Assembly: GCA_027475525.1 (NCBI GenBank)
Contig: JAMWFC010000082.1
Location: forward strand, 186,001-250,000
DNA: 64,000 bases
Reading direction: 5' to 3'
Source: Macrolepiota albuminosa
Lineage: Eukaryota > Basidiomycota > Agaricomycetes > Agaricales > Agaricaceae
The translations under genes were made by a program, and so were the position numbers. Shown here piece after piece: positions 57,245-64,000 of the stretch. The first letter of the stretch is position 1; the number at the start of each line of letters is the position of its first letter. A model generated the notes under the pieces. It ran no database searches. It was not told where the DNA came from and saw nothing but the letters and a program-made list of their open reading frames with translations.

Positions 57245-58179
57245 TGATAGGACCCCATACAGGATCAGTGCATCAACGGCAGGCTACGGCAACACGGCAC
57301 AGGCTCAGGATACCTTAGCACGCGCTAACTAACCAATTTTGGCAATATTTGACGGCCGCACATGGCAAGAAGCAGATCCGATCAGTGATAGCACCAACGG
57401 CAGACAGAATGACAACTGACAAATGGCATCAGTCACTGACGACAGCGCTTAGCGAGAAGCCTGATAATCTATCAAAAACTGACGGACAGCTTGGTGTTTG
57501 ACCTTGGCGTCTGACATTGCTTAGCGCCTCGATTTGGCGCCTGACATTGCTAAGCATTTTATACAGACAGAAGGGTGATGGATTGATGGTTTAGCTTTGC
57601 CATCTGCTGCTTGGCGTCGCTAAGGTTCTTGAATGGACGGTAGGGATCTGAAACCGTTGGAGCTACCCCTATAAAATTTTCTAGTTTACCGCACTTTGGC
57701 AATGGTTGGTCACTGGCAACGGTGAACTCCTTGTAGTATATAAAATACTTACCGACTTGTACATAGACATCGAACAATAGACCAGAGTTTCCTGCTCCCC
57801 TTTCGTCAGCCTCCCTTACGCTCGAGATTTCATTTACGGTCGGCAACGTCGAACTCGTTGGCAGTTGCAGACTATCGCTAGCCTTCAACCTATTCACACC
57901 TTGCAGCTACGGCAGGCATTTACGATGCTTAGACTTTGCTAAGCTTACTGTGTTCTTGCCGTTGACATTGCCGTGTTCGCTTACTGCTCCCTTCATAGGC
58001 GCTTTACCTTAGCGCTTTACACTTGCCGACCCCCTTACCGACTGTCCTCATTTTCATAGGCACGTTCTCTGGGACCTGCCTGGGACTCCTCACACCACTT
58101 ATAGTGCACCCAACGCAAGCTTTTTGGTACGGTAACACTAAATCTATATTTGTTACTGACCAAACTTTGGGCGTCATCA
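57245..58179 (+). repeat. GypD 3' LTR (935 bp)
   Basis: Preceded by the polypurine tract TTGGGGGGAGA (57234-57244), it starts TGATAGGACCCC and ends CGTCATCA. Same length as the 5' LTR. Both LTRs hold an antisense open frame of 112-115 codons (57559-57897 here). Confidence 0.95.
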
Positions 58180-58183
58180 ATGG

Positions 58184-58898
58184 CTGCATAAGTCTCCCCA
58201 TAATCTTTCCCCAGAACCTGGGAATAACCTTTTGCCACAAGTCAAGCCTTTCGTTTCGTTATGTTTCCCTCCGCATCATATTTATTCGCAAACACCCATC
58301 TGCATCCAATCACCTTCTTCCCTGCAGGCACCGACCCCTTTGGTACCAGGCGGAATACTCCCTGCTGATCCATCATCTCAAGCTTGGTACGTATAGCAGG
58401 AAGCCACAGATCAGGTCGCCTCATAGCTTCTGTATAGCTCCTGGGGACATAGGCGTCATTCTCGTTCAACTCATTCAGCAAAGTTAAGTATGAGTACACA
58501 TCATAGGCGAGGAACGACTGAGGTGGCACTGTTCTTGTTGATTGTTGGGCTTCAGCTGCTCGTAGCCGCTCTGAGCGTCTTAGTAGAACTATGACCGGTG
58601 CTGCTGGTGGTATCGGGGCAGGGTCCTGTGTTGCCATGGTACTGTTGGTAGGGTTGGGTCCAAGTGGTTCAGTGTCTGGTCTGGTCAGTGATGTCGGGTG
58701 CAGGGGTTGATCGGTACTTCTGATGTGTGGCACTATGGGTTGGCGGGGGGTTAGCACAGCTTCTCCTCCATCTATGCTAGCTGTATTGGTCACAAGTAAG
58801 AGATCTCCATCTGTATCATCATTTAGTATTGGTTTGATACGATGTCCTGTCCCCTCGTTGAATATCACATCACAAGACATAATGATCGCTCGGGTTCC
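58184..58898 (-). pseudogene. CopA RT, N-terminal part
   Basis: Continues the integrase-RT polyprotein: MSCDVIFNEGTGH, a Pro/Thr linker, then RT with SYTEAMRRPDLWLPAI, LVPKGSVPAGKKVIGCRWVF and, across a TGA at 58239-58241, LVAKGYSQVLGKDYGETYA. The universal Copia motif is KARLVAKG, so the TGA replaces Arg (CGA). The frame then meets the GypD LTR. Confidence 0.93.
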
Positions 58899-60093
58899 TC
58901 AGTCAAACAGCCTGTATTCATTCTCAGAGTATCCCACGAACACATATTTTACTGACTGAGGGTCTAGCTTGGACTGGACGAGTTCTGGCAGGACTTTGGC
59001 AAATGCGTCGTACCCAAATGGTCGTAGGTGAGCCACTCCCTGTCTTCTTCCTGTCCAGGACTGTTCAGGTATTTTGTTTGGGTGTCGTGAGGAGGGTAGC
59101 CAGTTGCGTGTGTATATCTGAGTTGAGGCTGCTTCTGCCCAGAGGTCCTTGGGGAGACCACTCTCAGCAAGCATACACCGAACCCCCTCAATCACTGTGC
59201 GGATGCACCTCTCAACAAGTCCATTTTGGGCATGCGCATATGGGGTTGTGATGGTGATTTTTATCCCAGTTTTGGTGCTGTAGTTTTGCCAAGCCTCATT
59301 AACCCATTCCTTTCCTGCATCGACTCAAACCTTCAATAGTTTGCACTCAGTTTGTCGCTCAGATTCGATATGGTAGGCTGTGAAGGCTCAGCAGATTTTT
59401 GGGTCAAAAAGTACCCAGTCAGGCACGACGTTCCTCCATCGACTATGAGCATGAGGTACTGTGCCCCTCCAAGAGATTGGACTGATGCGGGTCCCCACAA
59501 ATCAATGTGAGCACACTCATTTGCATGCTTTTCTATATCAGTATGCCCATCATATGGTCTGACGTTGTGTTTTCTGTAAACACAGTCTTCACACAAACCC
59601 TTTGCCTCTGCATCTCTCTGAATCGTGAGTCCATCGACAAGATCTCCATTTACCAGGCTCCTGATGGTGTTCACCTCTGCATGACCAAACCTCTGATGCC
59701 ACCCATCAAGGTCTACTGGGCAGTTTAGGGATGCTGCAACCATGGCTTTAATTCTAGGGTGGGTATCCCTGTCCAGCATGTTGAGGTGATACATTCCGTT
59801 TCTGCTGTTACCAGTAAGGACTTCTCTCCCACTTTGGTCTTTAAATACTGCTCGACCCTTGCTGAAGGTAACCAAGAAACCGGCTTTGTCAAAACACGCA
59901 ATGGAGATGAGGTTTGCGGCAAGGTCTGGAGTGTGTAGAGCGTTCGTGAACACCAGTTCTGTCGGTCTAGCTTGAGTTGCTATGACTTTCCTCACCGTGC
60001 CTTGGCCCACAATTTTGAACATCAAGTCCTTAGATGCTGCCTGACCCTCTCGGGGTACCTTTAACAGCTCATATGTGGAGAATGCCTCTCAGT
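58899..60093 (-). pseudogene. CopA protease and integrase
   Basis: The protease motif ADSGASDHCFVD lies at about 60120-60085 and is followed at once by TGA. The 60025-59333 piece holds the pre-integrase zinc domain (HQRFGHAEVN, CEDCVYRKH) and integrase core D in HIDLWGPAS and D in MLIVDGGTS-type text; the catalytic E lies in QNGLVERCIRTVIEG near 59190, after two breaks. Then RNWLPSS, SWTGRRQGVAHLRPFG and KYVFVGYSENEYRLFD, ending at TGA 58899-58901 where relatives have Arg or Pro. A frame break or nonsense lies at about 59330. Confidence 0.9.
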
Positions 60094-61100
60094 CTACAAA
60101 GCAATGATCACTTGCTCCTGAGTCTGCGAAGGTTGGGTGTTTGGTTCAATGGATGATGTATATGTGATTATTGGGTCAATGAACTCTTTGGCTTTCGGAC
60201 TCATGTCTTGAGTGTCTTTTGGGAGATAGCTACATGCAGCCAAAGCATATGTTATGGTTGGAGTGGTGGCTAGGTTTGCCAATGGTGTGGTGTTTTGTTG
60301 GGATATAGGTGTGATGGGCGTGGCGCTTGTACCAGATATAGTTGCAAGTGCATTTTGTCGATTTCTAAAGTGCTCTGGGAACTGACCTTCCTTCCCACCT
60401 CCCCTCCAGTAACAATTCTTAATAGTGTGCCCTGTTCGTTTGCAGTTGACGTTTATGCAAACTAATTTAGATTTCTGGGGTTTTGTATTTGCTTGTAGTG
60501 CTGTAGCGGATTTACCGGTGGGCACTTGTTGCATTTTGAGTCATTCCCAGTGGACCGTCAGGCCTGCAATGAAATTGACCAATGTTTTGGTGGCGTACAT
60601 GCTCGCTACCACTGCATTCCAGGATTCAGGTAAGGACGCCATAACTATTGAGCGGAATGTTGCATCATTAATTGTCGCTCCCTTTTCGGTGGCATCCTTC
60701 CATTTCATTCTGAGGTCGCTGATATGGTTGAGGAAGTCTGCTCCATCCACAAACCTTGTGGAGCGTAGTCTATTTTCTGCTCCCATTGTGGCTAGATCCG
60801 AGACCACTCCATAAGCTTTTGTGAGTGCATCCCAGGCTTCTGCTGCCGTCCCATCCATATTTATACCTAATCCAATTGGGTTCTTACAGTTGTATATGAT
60901 GAGCCCAAGGGTCCAGGCATCTCGGATGTCCCATTCCTGGGGTGATGGGTTTAGTGAGGGCCAGTCTGTCTGTTCTGTTTTCTGTTTGGCCTTCAGAGTC
61001 TCACTTTTGGTGATAGTCGGTTTTTGTATCATTCCATCCAGATAGCCTCTAGCACCTTGTGCTCATGCCACAATCAGAATACAATTTTTAAAATGTATGT
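60094..61100 (-). pseudogene. gag: CopA Gag with zinc knuckle
   Basis: Copia-type Gag: GYLDGMIQKPTIT, WDIRDAWTLGLIIYNC, TAAEAWDALTKAYG, LNHISDLRMKWKDA, IVMASLPESWNAVVASM. After a TGA at about 60538 it continues to a zinc-knuckle-like segment (CINVNCKRTGHTIKNC) and GGGKEGQFPEHF. The true start is upstream of Met61032, where one more TGA (near 61062) blocks the frame. Confidence 0.9.
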
Positions 61101-61271
61101 AATTTGTACTGTCGAAGTGCTGGTCCTCGGGGAACATTGGTGGGTTCAACGTTGGTGTGGGGGTTACTGTGGTCATTTTTGGGTCTCAAAAAAAAAACTT
61201 TCTGGGCTGTCAGGTCTTGTCCAGTGTTGTGCACTGCGGAAGAGCTGGTTTAGGAAACGGGGCCTATAACC

Positions 61272-61521
61272 TGTAGAGTATTACAACAATATATAAGTCC
61301 TCAGATGTCTTGACACATAAGGTAAGACAGCTGAGGGACTTGATTGTGTATATTTTACTATGAATAAAATGGAATAAGGTTAAGCGCAAAGAACAGCAAA
61401 TATACCAGCTGAGCGCTGTGGTGGCAGCAGTGGTGAAAAGACATAATAGGAAAGAAACAAAAAAATAAATAAAAGAAAATCATACAGAATGAAAATAGCC
61501 TAGCGTCGTCTTCTTCTAACA
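61272..61521 (-). repeat. CopA 5' LTR (250 bp)
   Basis: Starts TGTTAGAAG on the minus strand at 61521 and ends CTCTACA at 61272. The interior continues GGTTATAGGCCCCGTTTC, the presumed primer-binding region; the tRNA is not identified. Confidence 0.93.
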
Positions 61522-61526
61522 ATAAT
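61522..61526. other. CopA target-site duplication, right copy (ATAAT)
   Basis: Identical to 44205-44209. Confidence 0.9.
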
Positions 61527-61541
61527 AAATGGTCAACATAC

Positions 61542-61905
61542 ACTGAAGAGGACCCTTCAAACCATCCAGCTGTGTAACCCATGGCAACAATGGACCCCTC
61601 AGGAACATTGGATGTGTTACCATTGTATGAGCGCCAACTAGCAATAGCATTGAAGTCAGCAGCCAAAAATCAAAAGGCAGGTCTAGTTTCCAAATGACCG
61701 TCATATACAGGCACTAGAAATAAATAAATAGAGAAGTTGACAAATAATGACATGGAAGACATACCCGTTGATTCATAATTTATTACCGCTTCCATAGAAT
61801 TCTTGAATTTTGGAGTCGGTACGATAGGAGCAGATTTGACAGAAAACATTGAATCATCTGTAAATACAGGAGGCTTTGAAAGGGCAGGCACTGAGTAGCC
61901 ACCCG
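61542..61905 (-). CDS. Internal exons of the unknown gene split by CopA
   Basis: Two exons on the minus strand. Exon 61905-61765 (GGYSVPALSKPPVFTDDSMF, FKNSMEAVINYESTG) ends at GTATGT; a 51-bp intron (61714-61764) ends TTTCTAG; exon 61713-61542 reads VPVYDGHLETRPAF, a TGA, then FLAADFNAIASWRSYNG, VPEGSIVAMGYTAGWFEGSS and ends at GT-GTATGT with phase 2. This joins in frame to the exon at 44168. Without CopA the intron is 56 bp. An acceptor at 61906-61912 (TTTGTAG) shows more exons lie further right, but I could not place them. Function unknown. Confidence 0.6.
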
Positions 61906-61912
61906 CTACAAA

Positions 61913-62560
61913 ATGATGTCAACATGAAGGTATGCTACACGCAAGTTGAAAATTTACAGTTTTTGAAGAACATGCTCTTTCCTTTGCCTCTGGTTATATG
62001 CTTTGAACTAAAAGGAAAAGAACACTGTCCTGTGGAATGGGAGAATATATGGGAAAGAAGTTGTCTGTGAGACAGTTGAAGAATTAGCATATAGGGAGAT
62101 CCAATAAATTGGGTCAATCTTATCGTTTCCAAACACGTTGAATAAGAGAGATAAAATACGTCCAAATCACTAAAAAGCCAGACAGACAGTCAACTCGTAA
62201 ACGTTGCCTGCATCAGACCAATGCAACACAACATGAGAATAAGAAGCCATACAGATAGTTGACTCTGAAAAGTTACTTATAATAGATGGCTGCAATGCAA
62301 CATGAGACAGTATCAGCTCACCAGACATTCTGTAGCCTATCTTATCATCACATACACAGATACAAAAATGGACAATGAGTACAACAAAAGCAATGCAAGT
62401 GCATACTGAATGAAGCCTTTTAAAATTATAAAAAGATATTTAAACGGCCATTAATATAGGAAGTACCTTTGAATAACATGTCAAGTATGACAAGCATCGG
62501 GGGAAAGCATGACTCCATGACATTCTTCACGTGAAATGAAAATATATATGTATTATGTCC
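61913..62560. other. No gene recognised
   Basis: AT-rich, probably introns, upstream exons or intergenic DNA of the gene to the left. Short open stretches on both strands show no recognisable motif. Confidence 0.4.
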
Positions 62561-63405
62561 ACACATAGAGTTAATGTCTTGTGAAGAACCCAGAATGGAA
62601 AAGTATGGTAGTCGTACGGCAGTACAAAAGCCCAAAAATATGGAGAATCCTACTAGCAGACCAGGACGGCAAGGTGACAAACAAAGAAGCAACATTCACA
62701 GTGTACGGTGCAATATCAGACATAGATCTGCCTTGGTTTAAGATAGGAGAATCTATAAAGTGAGCATTCAATGATGCTACACATATTGAAGATGGCTGAT
62801 AGAGATGTAGTGAATTCAATCAGAAGTGTAAATACCTCAAACAGTCAATAAAACTGGATGGGCTTGGCACACAGCAGTTTGACAACGCCATGGCTGTGGC
62901 AAAAACAGTATACAAAGCATTTGACCGGGAGTTCAAAGAGGGCGAACTGAAAGAATGGTCGGAAGAAATGTCAGATGAAGAAAACAAGATATTGTACGCA
63001 AACAATGGGGTGTTTACACCTGCAAAGGACTAGGACAAATGAGAAGTTCCATTCCATTTGAAAAGGATACTGACCCCAACAGATTGCTCGAAAAAATTGC
63101 ACAAGGGGAATTCAAGAGAACATCAGACAATGTTGTCAAGTACACGCAAGCAAGGATAACACTGAAAGGAGATAAAACATAAGAATATATAGACGACGAC
63201 CATAAAACATAGATGCTCACAATCTCACTCTGACAATTACCAAGAAGAGGAAGGGACAACCACTCAAATGCAAAGACTATGAGCTGGTGAAAAGGAAGCT
63301 CCGAACGTATGAAGACAACAGAGAACCCCAACAGAGGGCCAGCAAGGTGGTCAGTACCGGCAATTTCGAGCAACAAATGTTGAATTACATGAACATTGAC
63401 AACTG
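62561..63405 (+). pseudogene. Broken plus-strand gene of unknown function
   Basis: A coding-like frame opens near 62582 (VKNPEWKSMVVVRQYKS, DQDGKVTNKEATFTVYGAIS, DIDLPWFKIGESI) and runs through TGA/TAG stops near 62761 and 62800 into CKYLKQSIKLDGLGTQQFDN, AMAVAKTVYKAFDREFKEGE and LKEWSEEMSDEENKILYANN (to about 63033). A shifted frame continues DPNRLLEKIAQGEFKRTSDN (about 63070-63180). Charged, probably soluble; no domain recognised. It is divergently oriented from the minus-strand gene at 61905. Confidence 0.5.
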
Positions 63406-63476
63406 ATATCTTACGATGGCTATCATACTACCTCTTGAGACATTTTTACCCAACACGGTCCATTATATTCTCACCG

Positions 63477-63630
63477 AGTTATCCTATTTTTCACATCTGG
63501 TCAATCGGTTGTCCCTTAATTGTTTTGCAAGCTCTCATTGCTGTTCCCTCATTAGTTATCCTATTTTTCACATCTGGTCAATCGGTTGTCCCTTAATTGT
63601 TTTGCAAGCTCTCATTGCTGTTCCCTCATT
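63477..63630. repeat. Perfect 2 x 77-bp tandem duplication (probable assembly artefact)
   Basis: Copies 63477-63553 and 63554-63630 are identical, in non-coding sequence. Confidence 0.95.
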
Positions 63631-64000
63631 GCCTTTTTATATTAAACCAAGTACTAAGCACCCATATACCACTGTCCATAGCACCTAACATACAATATAC
63701 TACCGCCCATATCATATTGTGTTTGTTTGTTTTTTTTTGTATTTTTCCCAGTTAATATAGTAATAAATAAATGTCATCATCAAAACAACATGTTGTAATA
63801 AGTGTCATTGCATCAAAATAATACATTGATTATATAATCAACCAGATGGACAAATGGTTTGGCAATACCTACCAAAGGGAATTATATGTATATATTATTA
63901 TTATTATTATTTTTTTCTTCCTTAATGCTTGATCAATGAATTATCTAAGTATGATACCTTTATAGACTGCGGACCAAATAGTTATATCACCCCAAACGAT
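63631..64000. other. AT-rich non-coding end of window
   Basis: Poly-T (63721-63738) and a TTA microsatellite (63895-63910). No gene seen. Confidence 0.5.

Larger units (their letters stand above)
45782..58179 (+). mobile_element. GypD: 12.4-kb Ty3/Gypsy element nested in CopA
   Basis: Two 935-bp LTRs bound Gag, protease, RT, RNase H and integrase on the plus strand and a spliced antisense gene between pol and the 3' LTR. The target duplication is 4 bp with one CpG change, ACGG (45778-45781) and ATGG (58180-58183). Removing GypD and one copy restores the CopA frame (ETYA-A-VVRLES), which proves the insertion site. Pol carries many TGA stops. Confidence 0.95.
44210..61521 (-). mobile_element. 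CopA: Ty1/Copia retrotransposon, split by nested GypD
   Basis: Terminal 250-bp LTRs and a perfect ATAAT target duplication define the ends. On the minus strand the order is Gag, zinc knuckle, protease, integrase, RT, RNase H, which is the Copia order. Without GypD (45782-58179) and its target duplication the element is about 4.9 kb, a normal Copia size. Many TGA stops and an altered RT active site make it inactive. It sits in an intron of the gene with exons at 43820-44168 and 61542-61905. Confidence 0.95.

Noticed and set aside
4453..63630. Reading the 77-bp tandem pairs as a new family of minisatellites or a site-specific duplication mechanism
   Set aside because: Unit sequences are unrelated, the period is always 77, pairs are perfect, and a sister element copy lacks each one that can be compared. 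A k=77 assembly overlap is simpler.

Overview
The window reads as a transposon-dense stretch of a filamentous basidiomycete genome, most likely an Agaricomycete. The evidence is: Ty3/Gypsy chromoviruses, Ty1/Copia elements and a Helitron of the fungal Rep-plus-PIF1 type; short (about 43-56 bp) GT-AG introns, several with CTAAC-type branch sites; and no bacterial-style gene packing. I recognise no housekeeping gene. Species cannot be named from the sequence.

Layout. 1-8165: GypA, a nearly intact Ty3/Gypsy chromovirus whose 5' end lies outside the window (protease end, in-frame TGA, 1,300-codon pol, a large third ORF downstream of pol, 3' LTR). 8166-9735: decayed pol of a second Gypsy family (GypC), followed by an antisense ORF region and an LTR pair (11414-12145, 12595-13367). 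13384-17260: decayed Helitron, minus strand. 17261-17645 and 36229-37553: two pieces of one Copia element (CopB, minus strand), separated by GypB (17646-30004, plus, a diverged relative of GypA) and GypA' (30005-36228, an inverted, 5'-truncated second copy of GypA). 37554-44209: non-LTR, AT-richer sequence with a minisatellite and minus-strand multi-exon genes of unknown function. 44210-61521: Copia element CopA (minus), flanked by a perfect 5-bp target duplication and inserted in a 56-bp intron. CopA's reverse transcriptase is itself interrupted by GypD (45782-58179), a 12.4-kb Gypsy element with 935-bp LTRs. 61522-64000: the 5' exons of the gene that CopA interrupts, then a broken plus-strand gene and low-complexity sequence.

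Two processes run through the whole window. First, decay is dominated by C-to-T change at CpG: almost all nonsense codons are TGA at arginine (CGA) or tryptophan positions, and paired copies show CGA against TGA directly, as expected if these elements are or were cytosine-methylated. Second, fourteen perfect tandem duplications, every one with a period of exactly 77 bp, occur in unrelated sequences. They look like unmerged k-mer overlaps from a de Bruijn assembly (k=77), not biology, and each creates a false frameshift.

The most interesting biology is (i) the GypA/GypB lineage, which carries a conserved extra gene 3' of pol and an apparently conserved UGA-CU stop with a hairpin between Gag-protease and Pol, suggesting programmed readthrough; and (ii) a spliced, antisense, cysteine-rich gene embedded between pol and the 3' LTR of GypD.
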